A stretch of 64,000 nucleotides of DNA from Acanthornis magna. Lineage: Eukaryota > Chordata > Aves > Passeriformes > Acanthizidae. A model generated the notes under the pieces. It searched no databases. It was not told the DNA's origin and saw nothing but the letters and a program-made list of their open reading frames with translations. A program made the translations under genes and the position numbers. The stretch's first letter is position 1. Every line of letters starts with the position of its first letter. Below, piece by piece: positions 13,191 through 26,590 of the stretch. Location: positions 3,391,501 through 3,455,500 of the forward strand of contig JAWUZG010000027.1 of NCBI GenBank assembly GCA_036785705.1. Direction: 5' to 3'.

Positions 13191-16100
13191 TAGGGGATCT
13201 TAACATATTGACCAAACACAAAGCATTTCCACATCAAATCCTATTTCCAACTCCTCCCCACAAAAGACTGCACATGAACAGCAATATTTTCTCCTGGTAT
13301 TTCTTGACATGTAGTTATTTTAAGTTAGGAACTTCTATTGCAGCTCGTGACAATAAGATGATGTACAGTAAAAGAAAAATCAACACAAAATTTACAGAAG
13401 AGCAATTCCATTGACTGAACTGTTCAAAAATAAAACAAAACTCATTCCAGCTTAAAACACAAGGCAGAGAAATGTGATGTTTCTCTGGAAAACTTACATT
13501 GATTTTAGATAAGCCTTAAATTAGCCAACTATAATAGTTACTTCTAACAGCGATGAAAATAAATACTACCCTTTCACATGAGAGGTTTTTGACTATTCTG
13601 TAGGATTCTTCCCTAATGTGGAATGAAGGCCACAAACACAGTAATTTAAAGTCTAAAAATTGAAACATATAAAAAATACCATGGTGGTGAGTCTCATGTG
13701 AAGCCCACCAGAAAAAGCGCTCTGCCAAATAGGCACAATAAAATCTGTGCCCTTGAGCTCAGTCCAGTTCAATCAAGTTCACTAATGTAAACTTCACAGT
13801 AAGTCAGCCTGTACATAGGTTTATTTTCATGCTGCACTTCTCCCTTCCAAATGTGCTGAAGCTGCACTATATTTAATTGGTAGAGTTGTTGTGAAAGGGG
13901 TTCTGAAATGGAACTGCATTTCTCAAAAATGTGATTGTACACTCCCATGAGAGATGACCCGGGTTTGAGATTTTATGTGGCATCTTTGGCCACCAACACA
14001 CAGGACAGAAAGGAGAAGATGAATACATTAGTACAGATGTGGACAATACACAGCAACAGAGTGAAGGGCTGGGACTCAATTGATACTGCAAATCAGCGCT
14101 TTTCCCAGGGCCAGCTGGCAAACATCACTTCATGTACCACTGACGGGAAGCACAAATATGCTCTACAGACACCTCCACATTCTGTGGTACTAATACCATT
14201 TCTAATGAAGGCTTGGAAAATGCCTTCAGCGATATTGCCAGGTAAGATTCTGACAGTGCCTCTGCAAGATCATGACAACATGCCTAAAAACCTTTGAGAA
14301 ACCAGAAATTCTGCCATGCCAGACTTTGATTAAGGACAAACTTTAAAATCAGGAATCTTTGTTGTATATGCAAGTAGGCTGCACCAAATTACATACATGC
14401 ATCTGAAGTACCAGAAGTGTTCTTTCACACATGGAAAAATATTGTCTGTTGAGGACAAAAGAAAGTATGGATCCAAAATCTGGGTGCCAGACATACTGCA
14501 AAGCTGCATAAAAATATGCAGAGAGGATGGGGGAAAAAAATTAAATTCAATCCAAAACTAAAAAACAAAACCCACACAGTGACCAGCTGCAACAAGCCAA
14601 CAAATACCTCAATGAGAAGCAACAGCTGGAAATAGTCAACTCCAGGACCTACTGCAGACAGAAGCAGAGATCCCAAAAATGTAACAGGCCTAGTATGGAA
14701 GTGACAAGAAAATATGTTCTACGAAAATCAGCACATGGAATGGGATTGTTTTTCAGTGTGCAGCGAACCAAACTATTAAATTATTTTTATTCTTCTTTTT
14801 CCGTAAGTCTTAAAGATGTTCTAACCATCTCTTCCCCTTCCCTCCCCAGACTCCAACATTGTGATGCTGCAGTTAACGAAATAAAAGTTTCTTGAATGTT
14901 CTTTGCTACAAGTCTCTGTACTCAAATTTTGTGACAAGTGTTTGCATCTTATCTAAAATATTCAGACTTACGTCATTAATCAACGTAATAGCTAGAGAAA
15001 AAAAATAGTTTTTCCATCATAAAATAGCTTATCGCACACATTTGCTTTCATTTGATATTAACTACCAGGACAAGGAATCAGACACCAGTGTTTGCTTGTT
15101 TCCTTTACTCTTCATCTCATGTTTTTATGAGTCTTAAAGACTGCTAAGAAATACCCACCCAGGTATAAGAGGATAGTCTAAACTAATCCTAATTACAAAC
15201 CTAATTTACACCAGTTTACACCAGCAATTCTTCATGACAATCAGCACAGATTCCCACTACTGCTGCTGTGGATTTCTCTTGTATCAAAACCCACCTGCAA
15301 CATATGCGCATCTGTTTTGTCAGCCCTCTTTGGCAGGGGAAATCAAAATTTACAGACATAATGGAAAGATGGTACTGAAGGAAGCCAGAGAGGCACGGGC
15401 AGAACAGAATCCCCAAGCAGAGGGCAGTAACACTGGGGAAGAAACAAAGGGAATGGCAGACCTTGCAGGTGGCATTAGGCAGGAAAGCCCAAGGTAGGAA
15501 AGAGCTCAGCTAACCTCCAATTAGCTGTAAAGATGCACTTTTGCTCTGCTTGGTCTATGTGTGGTTAGGAAAAGTTGTTAACTCCCTGCAGCATGTTTGG
15601 ACACGTTAATCACTTTGGCATCAAAATAATAATCCAGGCTTTCCTACGCAGGGGTAAAATACAGCATCAATAGGCTTTTCAACTACTATTTACATGTATG
15701 ACTCATTAAGTGCTGTTTCAGTGCCATTCTTCCATACACATAAACGGGGGAACAGTGACTCCATTCCAAAATGAGAGTGACAGCTATTTAAAGGGGGGAG
15801 GCCACATACAGACACCAATTTAGTGGTGCTGAACCTGCCCACTCTAGACCTGAATCTGACCCAAAATAACAACCTGGAAGAGAACAAATATGCTCTTTGA
15901 AAATATCTCTACTGAAAACAAAGAATGTATTAAAGTTGAAATAAGAATCACTAGTTCTGATAATAATACTAAGTTAGCTTCATGCTTACAATGTTTTTTT
16001 AATTGAGGCTTAGAAATCATCACAGAATAAACAGACCATACATTTTCTTCCTCTATGTACACAAACCTCAACATCCAGTACATCTTCGATTTCATTTTTA

Positions 16101-17208
16101 GCCATGGACAATGGAAAGGTTCAACAAAGTGACATAACTTGATTATGGTTTAACCTCAAACCTCTGACAAAAGCTGGACTACTGAACTCCCCATTATCTA
16201 CCTCCTCTGAAAGCTCAGCTATGGCTCCCCCAAGCCTTGCTCAGACATTGTGAGTTACCTGCAGACACTTAAACTCATGCCAGCTAACCAAAGGAAGTGT
16301 AGCCCTGTTCTATTTATCATGCATTACAGTACAGCTCCTAAAGGAAGAATTCAGTGTCATCATTTTACTCATGCTTAACGCAACCAACAGCTCCCCCTCC
16401 CCAGAGCTCTGACACTCGCCCCATCCAGGGAAAACAAGAGACACCCTGTGGCTCCTACAGCCTCAGTGACTTGGGCACACAACTTAAAAGTCCACCTGCA
16501 GGCTATAGAGAAGGCTCCTGTCACAGACAGCCCTAAACTGGGATGACATCAACCACAAACATGAAACCTTCTCTCTCTGCAGCATGAGGAACAGATGTAC
16601 TAGTTATCAAAAGGGAGAGAACTGCACAGTCTGAAGCAAATTTCACATAATAACAGAGAATCTTATTTTTCAGCTGCATTTAAGGCAGTGAAAATAATCA
16701 CTGTTATATATGTAGTTTGATGGCAATTAGCTCAAACATGCTTTAAAAAACCACATAGTTGTTCAGTTAAAAAAAATACAGCCAATGAGAGTGTACAAGC
16801 ACATAGAGAGCTTTGAGTGCCCACGTATCTGTTGCAGAGAGGGCACCTGTAAGTATAATCTGATATCAGATTAGACAAAGATTTTAATTTACCTTAATAA
16901 GAATTCCTTCCACCGTAGAAGTCTGGTTGGTGTTTTGTGATACTGCCCTAATTCAAAAAAGCATAATGGGACATTTCACTGCCTGAAGAGAGACAGCCAT
17001 TCAGACATCCCCTCCTCTCCAGCAGGTCTTCATAGAGACTCATGTTCTCAGGGAGCCAGAAGTTATATGGGATCTGAAAGCCACTAGAGCTTTTCTAATT
17101 TTCCTGCCTATCTCCATTAACTCCCCTTATTGCTTCAGTCATGGTAAATTCAGGATGTGATACACAATTTACCAACTCTTTCAATGAGTCTTAGCAAGTC
17201 CACTTCTT
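13191..17208. other. AT-rich non-coding stretch
   Basis: A plus-strand open frame of 120 codons at 13935-14297 is the longest here. It has no recognisable domain, no signal peptide and no supporting splice sites, so I treat it as chance. Around 16660-16750 the sequence is A/T-rich with homeodomain-like cores (caattag) and may be conserved regulatory DNA, but nothing decisive is visible. Confidence 0.6.
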
Positions 17209-17237
17209 AAAAAAAAAAAAAAAAAAAAGAAAAAAAA
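17209..17237. repeat. Poly-A tract
   Basis: Twenty-nine bases that are all A except one G. No retroposed gene or SINE body can be recognised immediately upstream on either strand, so it is most likely a simple homopolymer expansion and not the tail of a retrocopy. Confidence 0.9.
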
Positions 17238-19772
17238 GGCAGGAGGACAGAAGAGCAAATTTTGCTTCTTTAAGTCCTTTGGTTTCCACATATATTGAGA
17301 TATGGGTGGATACAAAGCCCTATGCTTTATAGCTGACTTTATAACTTCCTTACTGCAGCAGTATAGGCATTCATTTTGCCTGTTATTTCTCTAATTTTCA
17401 AACAAAATCTGCCTTTGCCTACAAGCACAGAGCCTGCCTTTACATACAAGACTCTTAAATGCTGATTCTGTTAACAGTGTGTCTGAAATGAGCCTTAAAG
17501 ACCACTAAGAAATACCTGCTTAGAGTCTCTCTCAGAAATTAGTCTCTCTTTGTACTTGCAGAAGAAAAGAAATTTGCCTTCAAGAAATGCAAAGGGAAAG
17601 GTAGCAAACTGACTAGATCCCTGACAAAGAGGTATTGCAACTCTGTACCATTACAGTGGGAAAAAAATGGCTTCATTTATGCAATAGATTGAGAAGTACA
17701 GGGAAGAATTACAGCCTGATCCTGAGAGAAAACAACATGCTCCATAGAGTTGCTGTGACTCTTCCATGGAGGAAAGTCAGAGAGCATAAGGAACAAGAAA
17801 TTAAATGGAAAGGCAAAAGAGGAAACAAAGGCAACTGGAGAATGACCATGAAAACAAAGAGACAGAGGCATCTCAATACACACACACAGGGAAAAGAAAC
17901 AGCAAAGAATGAAAAAAAGGTATTCAGAGAATTACATCAGGTGAGCACAGGTCCTGTGCCAGATTTTCATACAGGATGACAGATATGCCTTGATGCTGCT
18001 TGCTGTCTCATAGGCAGGATTTAAAGGGCTTTTTTGGGTTTTTTTTAGGGAAACGGAAACAATTCTCTCCTGAATTTTTTTATTTCAGTATAAAATTAAA
18101 TGATTAACTGACTCTGTTTTTGTCAGTGTACAACATGCCATGATTGAAATAAACGCATCTTGAAAGGACAGCTTTTAAATATCATTAAAACACCATATTG
18201 GGGGATGGGGGAAGGCAGCACTTACATTGACACGACTGCAACTGAACAAAATGTGAAGCACATAAACCATTTGGCTGCAACTACAGAAAGCAATTTAGCC
18301 ACTGGAATTCCATGATGATTTTCTGCTTTCTTGGACAAGAAGGGCACAAAAACCTGCTACTGACATAGCAAACACAAAAGAGCATCTGACAAAATACTGC
18401 TTTCTGATCTTAAACTGGCAGGGTTGCAGAGAAGAACTCTGGTTTTAACTAAAGAATGGCAAAAAAAAAATAAAAAATCACTGCTTTCCTCAGCCCTTAG
18501 CAGCAGTATTTCTAACTTAGCAATGTCTGTGTATAAAGTGGAGCAAAGAAAACCAAATTGATGATCTAGCTGTAGTGCAGCTTCTTTGGACCAGCATCAG
18601 CAGTTTTGAGTGGTCATGTGCAAATGCGTCCTCTTCTTGTCTCAGCCGAAAGTGAGACACAAGTCATACACAATCGCCTTACCAAGCACAGGGCAGGACC
18701 AAGGGAGGTAGGGGAGAGCAAATGAGGTGATATTAGTAATTTAGTTTGAGTGCAATGCACAGAAATGTTTGTAATGGGAATATTAAACATTCATGACTGA
18801 TATTAATGTAAATAAGATTGTTATTTAGTACTCTGGTCAATTTCACAGAAGTAAAAATTAGCATTTTAATTTTTTTTTAGAAGTTACAAAATATGCAATC
18901 ATTTCCAGCAGATTCCAGCACTGTTACTGCATAAAATAAACCCAACCGCTTGTAGACGGTACCTGGTTTTAAACTTGAGTGCAGCTCAAGACAAGCTGAA
19001 AAAGTTAGCTCCCAAAACCCATGTCGCATGGCCTGAGTTTTTCCTGTTTTTCGTTACTATTGCACGTCAGGAGTTAGTACCTATTATTTCTTAGGGAAAT
19101 AACATTATATATACAACCCCAAGAAGGTATTTCATAGTAACTACTGTGTCATTTTTCCCCTAAGAAACCTTAGAGTGTAAACACTTAGAATGTGACACTG
19201 AGACAGAAAGGTTCCAAGCTATTTGCAGAGTGTAGGCAGAGACAAGGAACTCTGTTCTTCAAAACTCCCTTAGCTCAGAAAGGTCAATCAGACACTTGCT
19301 AGTAGGAAAGGCATCCTGTAAACAGAGTCATGGTTTGGTAAGAGACTGCAGTTAGGTTTGTAGGATTTGGAAGGCAAAATACTGAAAGGATATATTGGCG
19401 ATTTTCGGTTTATCAATCCAAAATTACTAAAGATCTTGTTTGCTAAACAGGAAAACCAACAGCTCTTTTCCCTTGTTTCATCTTGCATTTCTGGGGTTTG
19501 TGTTTTGTTAACTATTGGTCTTGATTATGCTTTCGTACTGTTTGTGATGACTGGTCACCTCCGATACACCATATTCTCTACTCTTTTGATTTTATGCCAA
19601 ATTTCAATTAAGAAGTAAAGCAATTTAACAGCTGAGTAAAGACTTCATAGTGATTTCACACTCTTCAGACAAAAACCTTTGTGTGAAATGCAGGCCAACT
19701 CAAATACAAGTGAAATTACTCCTCCAGTTCATCAGTGTTTTCATTATCAGATAGTGATTTTATAGACTATTG
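17238..19772. other. AT-rich non-coding stretch
   Basis: No gene seen. A 114-codon plus frame at 17635-17979 is lysine-rich because the DNA is A-rich. It shows no family resemblance. About 18760-18960 is unusually A/T-rich and free of simple repeats, similar in texture to conserved non-coding DNA, but I cannot support that claim further. Confidence 0.6.
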
Positions 19773-19830
19773 TATTATATAATAATATATATAATATATA
19801 TTATATAATCGATATTATTATATTTTATAT
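19773..19830. repeat. AT-only self-complementary tract
   Basis: Almost pure A/T, built from tatat, attat and aatat words, with several overlapping inverted repeats around a central atcgat. The tract can fold on itself on either strand. It has no coding content. Confidence 0.85.
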
Positions 19831-21421
19831 ACTTGTATATTCAGAAAACTAATAGAAATGGTCACAAATATAAAAGCAAATTCTCAGTTTTTACTTTGGC
19901 AAATGTTGGCTGATTCTTCATGCCATGGTCACCTAGCTGTAATTAGAAATACCTGTGGCAAAGGCCACACCAAATCCCCCCTGACCAAGCTTTCTCTGTA
20001 GGGGAATATACATAATAATAGATTACGTATAATCTGTGTATATGGTGATATGTGTCTGTTTATAACAAGCAATATAAAAAGGATTAAGTAGGATTTGTGA
20101 TAAGGATTTATGCATGATTTGTTCTAGTTTAGCACTTTTTAGACACTATGACATCACTGTTAATTCCAAACCTCTCAATGCAGTTAACCTGATTTATTAT
20201 AAGAGTTTCACATTCCCACTTGGGCACAAGAGAAACAGAATACTGAACATTGTCCCTAACACCTTTCCCAAAGGCACCATCCAGTGTTTCACCGCAGATC
20301 TTAAACTGCAATAACACAAAAGACCAGCCATTAAAAACCTTCACATATATCCACTTACTGTTTCAACAAAAAGCTTCTAACTTAGAGCTGCAGCTCTCCT
20401 GAATAAATTGATTCCTTGTTTTACTCTGTCCCCACCTAGGCAATAAGAGATATTAGAACTGAATATAAGGACCATCACTATTCATAGATTGCATGAATTA
20501 CCTTATTAATGATGTTAATAATTCTGCAAAACAAGGAATATTCAAGACTTTACAATGGAATCAAATGTTCATTGTCTCAATGGCAGCCAACACACACACA
20601 CTGCTGCCAGAGTAGGCACCTAAACTGAAATTCCTTTTACATAAATAAACAAAACTCCCTTCCCTCAATTTGTTCCTTAGTGGAACAGCTAACATGGAAA
20701 ACCTGCTGTCTAACCATAATAAAAATTCTAGTGAATCCCTGCACTACTGTTCCAGTATATATGCAGCAGGAAAACTGTATCAGCCAAGCTTTAAATTAAA
20801 TCAGAAACGCAAGACATTATAGAAAAAAAAATTTAGTTTGTTCAAAGCATCCAGCATCAAAAGAATATGAAACACAATGTGTCTGCTCTCAGCTAAAATA
20901 CAGAAAAAAAAATGCATACTAAAGTTTTTCTCTGCAAAAACTGAGTCTGAAGTCTAATACAACAGCACAGCAATCTGTAGTCTGAAAGACTGAGAGAGAA
21001 CTACCACAAAGTTTCTGCAGTGCGTGGAAGGTAGACCGTGTTAAAACACTGGTTTTGTGCATTTATGAAAGCAGTCAGGAATGACTGATTCTAAATATTA
21101 AAGGTAAGTCTTAGACAATGGGACATCTAAAAGGAACATTACAGGTGAACTTTGCTACATTAACGCTAGTGTGCATTTTAGGCAAAATCATAAATACTAA
21201 CCTGCATGAATGAAATTCAAAACTACTAATTAAAAAAAAAAATCTGAGTTACTAGTGCCATTTTCTTTGTTTCCCATTGTGTTCCTTGGTTGACTTGCAA
21301 TCCCAGATAGGGTCTGATCCAGTAAATGTTTCCAGATGTAAGGCTCGTGTTTAATACTCTACCTAGAAGTAAATCTTATTCCCACTACTTACTGTTTGTA
21401 TAACCCTTCGGAGTTCAGCCT
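19831..21421. other. AT-rich non-coding stretch
   Basis: Stops are dense on both strands and the longest frames are about 70 codons. A short (AC)n run lies near 20590. No gene or recognised repeat family. Confidence 0.7.
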
Positions 21422-21422
21422 T

Positions 21423-21447
21423 AAAAAAAAAAAAAAGGAGGGGGGGG
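21423..21447. repeat. Purine tract A14 then G-rich
   Basis: Fourteen A residues followed directly by ggaggggggg. It is a short all-purine block that will be polymorphic in length. Confidence 0.85.
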
Positions 21448-21589
21448 AATAAAAAGAAGTCCATATCCATTGCAAAGTTAACAACTTCCTTATTCCCTGT
21501 CAAAGAGAAAAGAATACAGACCTAGGCCATCAATCAAGATATGCAGACCATCCATTTTAGTCAGATACAATTCCCACTGACTTCCATGG

Positions 21590-22010
21590 AACATGGGACC
21601 TCACCCAGTCATTGACAACCTGCCTCCTGACTGAGAAGGGGCGCATGGGGCAGAGTGACAATGTCCTGACCCCTCCCACTGCTCTGAGAAACAGCACAGC
21701 TTCCTCAGTGCATCACCTGTGCCTGGAGATGTTTTGGCGGGACAGGAGCAGCTGTCACCCAAATGCCCACGCCACAGACAAGGGAGAACACCCCGACTCC
21801 CTGGGGCACTGTGGCACTGCCCAACACGTGCGGTCGGCCTCCTTGAGTGGCAGATCACCTTCCACACCATCCAGCAGCCTTTGGGGCATCGACTTGGTGA
21901 CTCCTGGCTTTCCTATTGCTTCTCAGCCTTCCCTGAAATTCAGGCCACAAACCCAGCAGACACAGCAATGCTAAAAGCTACTTTCAGAAAACTCCAGCAA
22001 TCAGGTCTAT
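21590..22010. other. GC-richer patch with overlapping open frames
   Basis: Base composition rises abruptly against AT-rich flanks. Overlapping frames of 120 and 97 codons (plus) and 89 codons (minus) are open through the same DNA, typical of stop-poor GC-rich sequence. There is no recognisable protein motif. It may be an unrecognised old repeat or an exon of an unknown transcript. Confidence 0.35.
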
Positions 22011-23384
22011 GATGCTGACAGCTCTCCCGTGTCCCACTGCACGCCGAGAAAAGAAATAAAATGTACTCTTTCAACACTGGCAAGATGCATAAAGGGATCT
22101 CTAAGACTTAAATTTCTGCAAAACCAGTACTAACTTCTACTTATACCCAGAAATCCAGTGCCTCTCAGATAATTTACCTCTCCCAGACAAACACAAATAA
22201 ATATACACACTGAAAATCACCTATAAAAGTATGTTCAGGAATTTCAGGAGAATCTTCTTTGCGTTCTTTCCTGTTCCTTGCAACAGCATAACTGAGTTTT
22301 TTTGAGCTACATAATTTCACCTCTTTTGAAGAAATCCAGTCTTTTCTCCTACAAATAATTTTAAAGTTGCTTTATTAATGTAAACTTAAGAAATAAGAAA
22401 ACAAAAAAGTCGAAGTAATAGAACATTCCGGACAGTTTATTAAATAAAATACAACAGCACCTCTTGGGTGCTGGAAGCATTCATGCTTTAGCCTGATGCC
22501 TTTACCGTGGCCCCATCATGTGTTAATGATTACATATATTCATTCACTACCAAAAATAGTTTCCTCTAGAATTATGCACAAAGAACATTTGTCCACAGCG
22601 AATTTCAAGCTTGGCTAGTCTGCTTGGGTTACAGTTACTCCTAATTTTACAGTGGCAAAAATCCAGAAGTCTACTTTGCGCCAGCAGTTTATCTTTTATG
22701 TCAGAATATGTTCTCCAGTCATTCAAAAGTTGGGAAAGTAGCAGCACCTAAAAACTGAGATCTTAACTGATGGAGTTATCACAATACACAGATTACCATA
22801 ACAAAATCCTCATTAGCTTATCTGGAAAAGCATTTCTCTCTCTCTTTCACCCCCCCTGCTTCTCCTCTAATTTTGGTCTCCTCAGGAAACCACAAGTTTG
22901 ATCACTTTCACATGCCTTAAGGAATCAGTATATGCTATCAAGACCGAAACATTTGCAAGCTTAATTTGCAAGTTACAAAGCCATTAGAAAATGAAAATCC
23001 AACAAAAAGTCATGCATATTTTAATATGTCCACTGTCATACAAAATAAGGGTGCTGGAGTGAAGCGGGGAGGGGGGAGCTGCTGCACATTTTTCCAAGTA
23101 CAGACATTTATTAGTTAAGGTGCAAAACATTTTACATATATTTTAAAAGTTAGCCACACAGAAGCCTCTCAAAGATTTCTCCTGTGCTGCTTTGAAGCCA
23201 TCTATTCTCCCCCTCCCCCATCCTTTTTTTTGGATTCAGAGAAAAATTGCTCCATTCCTGCTTGGAATCCAAAGGAGAACAGGAAGTAACGTCTGAGCTC
23301 CATAGAGATTCATTTTTATTTGCTTACAGGACGTGGCGGATTCAAAAACTGGCTTCATTTTTCAGTATCCTTAAAGGACCTGAC
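22011..23384. other. Non-coding stretch
   Basis: AT-rich DNA. A minus frame of 66 codons at 22547-22747 reads as a plausible peptide, but it matches nothing I know and has no clear splice signals. C-rich short runs occur near 22850 and 23210. Confidence 0.6.
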
Positions 23385-23459
23385 TTTTTTTTTTTTTTCT
23401 TTTTGGCAGGGAGCATGGTTGGAACTCCAAGTTCAGCCAAAATAGACAATAAAACAGTA
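23385..23459 (+). other. Candidate mini-exon with strong splice signals
   Basis: A pyrimidine run of about 20 bases (23385-23404, nearly all T) leads to GGCAG at 23405-23409, a near-ideal 3' splice acceptor. Forty-seven bases later, at 23457, follows GTAAGA, a good donor. The enclosed segment (23410-23456) begins ggagcatggttgg and is open in the frame reading SMVGTPSSAKIDNKT. That frame would also stay open to a stop near 23506 if the donor were not used. No neighbouring exon could be linked, the peptide is not recognised, and a T-run beside an AG occurs by chance in DNA like this. Transcript data would be needed to accept it. Confidence 0.2.
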
Positions 23460-23509
23460 AGAAGGCATAATGCCAAAAATGCAAAGGCAGCAGCGTCCAG
23501 CGCATAATT

Positions 23510-26435
23510 CCACCCTTTTTTCTCTCTCCCCCCCACCAATGATTTACAGAGGAAAACGTAAAAAACAGAAAACCCTCTTTGTCCTAGAATGAACTCATAT
23601 TTTAACAGCCTACAAACATCTCAGACCCACTGGAGGCAAGCTAAAGAATGATATTTCTCATTTAAGATGACAGATTTTTTTTTAAATCCATATGTTTTAT
23701 TGTTATGTTCTTTTGAATATCCTACTTTGTTCTCCTTCTTGGGAGAAAACATTTGTATGAAGTAAAAACATGTGGAATCTCTCACACAACACAATATGAA
23801 ATTTGGTTCAAGAGTAGCCTCTCTTTTTTCCTCCTAGCTCATGATACGCATTTTTAGACATTATTCTCACTGGAAGTATGGCTGTGTTAGCCTCTAAGCC
23901 AAAACAGTCCCAATTAATTTTAAAATCTCATTTGCTGTAGCAAAACTGATTTTTTTTTTCTTTTCAGGAGGGTCTAAGCTGCAAATAATGCCATGAAAAT
24001 GATGTGCATCAAACAACAAATAAGTAAAGCTTCTTTGTGAGGATATGTGCAAATGTTTCCTCACGTTTTCAACAGGAAGCCAGGCAGGATGGGTCTGGGG
24101 GAAGGTCTGGAAGCTGTGCAGCAAAACTGGAGGGAAAGACAAAAATAGATTTTAAAGAGGATATTGTCTTCCTTACAGCATTAATCCTTGTTTGGAATTA
24201 GAAGCTAACTATTCAGTGTTTCCTTTCCATCGTATAAAACTGAACGTATATAATTTGCAGAAAATATCCAGAAGCCACACAATGCCTTCTATTTATTAAC
24301 AGCAGTCAAAGAACTACCTCTGCAGAAGCTCGTGTTCAACTTGGAAACCAAAAAATGGCAGAGTAGAAGCTAGAGCCTTAATGTAAGAAGTGCAAAGTGC
24401 ACCTGAAAAATATTAACTTTTTCCTTCTAAAGAGAGGAAAGAAAAACTAACTATGACATGTGCATTAAAAACAATTAAACTGTTAGCTGAAGACAAAAGG
24501 GTAGACTTTTTGGCAGGGTGCAAACTGTTTTTGCAAAGCATTTGTGAGGCCAAAAACTAGAAATGTGTGTGACCATAAAGAAAAAGACAGAAAAGACCAT
24601 CAAATCACCAAGAATATAAACAGATGGTTTTCTGAGGAACAGTGGTATGAGATCACTTTGAAACAGGTGAGGCAAAATGGCACACCAGACTGAGCTAGGG
24701 AAAATACAGCTGTTGCAGCAGGATTAGTAGAGCACAGTAGAATCAACAACGGGGGTAAAAGGGAAAAAACCCCCAATTTCTGAGTTAGGTTTCACGGCTG
24801 CGACATTTTAGATTGCCATGTTTCAAGAGGAAAATGCAGCAGGTACAGTAAGTTTAAATACAAAACAGAGGGTATCTGCACAAACCTGTGCTGATCCTGC
24901 AAAGAAAATAGGGCAAAACAAAACAGCCCCCCAAAAATCTTCACACCACATGCAAACAATCAGGAAAATAGCCCAGGAAAGGATGAAACCATTGGCTGTT
25001 AGAGCTTCTTTACCAAATCCCTGCAATTTTAAAAGGATGAATAATAGCTTGCCTATTTGGATGCTCCAATAAACAAGTATTTGCACAAGAGATGCATCTT
25101 CCTTACTGTCACATCAAAAATCACATGACCTTACCAGGGCAAAGACCACCCAGCAGTTTGGACTAATGTGGACTTATAAAAGGAAAAAAAAAATAAGGAA
25201 AAAGATCACAATGGAAGATAACAATACAGCTGCTAAAAATATATCCACTAGGATGCCTATGTTTCTAGAGGAAAAATTAGATTTTTATTTATGGATAGCC
25301 TGGACACAAAGCTCAGCTTCATCTGAATCATCATGGTCTCTCAAGAAAATTCAATTTCCAGTTCGTCCTGTATCCATCCTACACAGGAAGTCCTGCTTGC
25401 TGGCTGGCTGAGGGGACCTGCAGGGGTGTGTTAGGAAAATGCACTAAGCAGCACAATTCCCCACTGCTCCAGCATCTCTGCCTGCCCTCTAGCCTGGCTG
25501 GGTGCTGCGACACCTGGACACCCTTTGGGCTCAGCACTGCACTGACCAACACGCGCTGATTTGAGGCAATTCGCAACTGTTTTCCATCCATTTGTCTCCA
25601 ACCACAAGGCTAACCCCATGTACAAAAGAGTGCATATAAGAACAGTTTAAACTTTCAAGCACTTTCGGTGTTAAATTTTTTTTTAATTGTCGACTTATAT
25701 CCCAAACTTCATTCAAAACTGAACTCCACTTTACCCCACAGCTAAATAGGTCAGTCTGCAGCTCTAGCCTGAAATCATACACCAGAAATAACAACCATTG
25801 GTACAACAGAATTAGCGTGACTCCTCAGGACACTACAATCACAGCACAGCAGATGCACTGGGGCATTTTAGAGTGGAAGAATATTGTTGCAATATGCCCC
25901 GACAACATTAATACCCTTTGGGTCTGTAAATGCAACGGGTAATTACAAACAAAGAACCTGGAGATGGCTGCTCAAAGTGAGGGCTGTTTGTAGTTTGGAT
26001 TTGGGGTCGAGTGCAGGTGAGGTGGAGGGCAGTGTTTGGTTTAGGTTTTCTCAGGTTCTTTTTCTTTGTTTCGCTGTATGTACAAACTCCAGTGGGAAAG
26101 ACAGCACACTGGAATCTGTACACTGCTTCTGCAGTGACGTCAGGTGAAAGGGCTCATCTAAATTCCGGAAGCAGCAAAGGAGAAAGAGAGCTGATTTTAG
26201 AGCTGAATAATTTTCACTCTAACAGGGCTCACTCAGCATTAGCAGAGATCCTGTGTGTGTTTATTTACTGGTACCATGTTCTCTGTTAACAACCCAAGAG
26301 GAAAAAAAGCCCATCCCCACATGCTCTTTATCAGCCTCAGGAACACACTGTTCGAACGACAGCGGAATGGTTAAGTGGCCTAGTGGGCCTACAACCAAGA
26401 AAGAGAGCTAAGACCAGAGGAACGGGAACCAAGCC
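23510..26435. other. Non-coding stretch with one GC-richer patch
   Basis: Mostly AT-rich DNA. About 25380-25610 is GC-richer and gives overlapping short minus frames of 64-91 codons with no family signal. Around 25940-26180 are frames of similar size. No RNA gene or recognisable retroelement. Confidence 0.6.
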
Positions 26436-26590
26436 AATTGTCTAGACAGCAGGCAAAAAAACATGCCGGCTAAATTTAATCAGCTGCCTCCTTTACTTTG
26501 TAAAGTGAATGGGTAGATTATAGACAGGGTGACACATAATTTGTGATTGAAATTGCTTGTTTAATCATAATTTAAAAAGAGATGAACTTA
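26436..26590. promoter_or_regulatory. Candidate conserved regulatory element
   Basis: A block without simple repeats, dense in transcription-factor-like words. It contains an E-box CAGCTG at 26481-26486, the inverted repeat ACTTTGTAAAGT at 26495-26506, and several AT homeodomain-type cores (taaatttaat, aatcataattt). This texture is typical of conserved vertebrate enhancers. Conservation itself cannot be tested from one sequence, so the call is inference only. Confidence 0.3.

Noticed and set aside
13935..14297. 120-codon plus frame
   Set aside because: Expected by chance in this much sequence. No recognised motif and a minus frame overlaps it.
17209..17237. Poly-A tract as the tail of a processed pseudogene
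   Set aside because: No gene-like sequence precedes it and no flanking duplication was seen.
26346..26365. gttcgaac word as a tRNA T-loop
   Set aside because: No acceptor stem, anticodon arm or A-box at the right distance.
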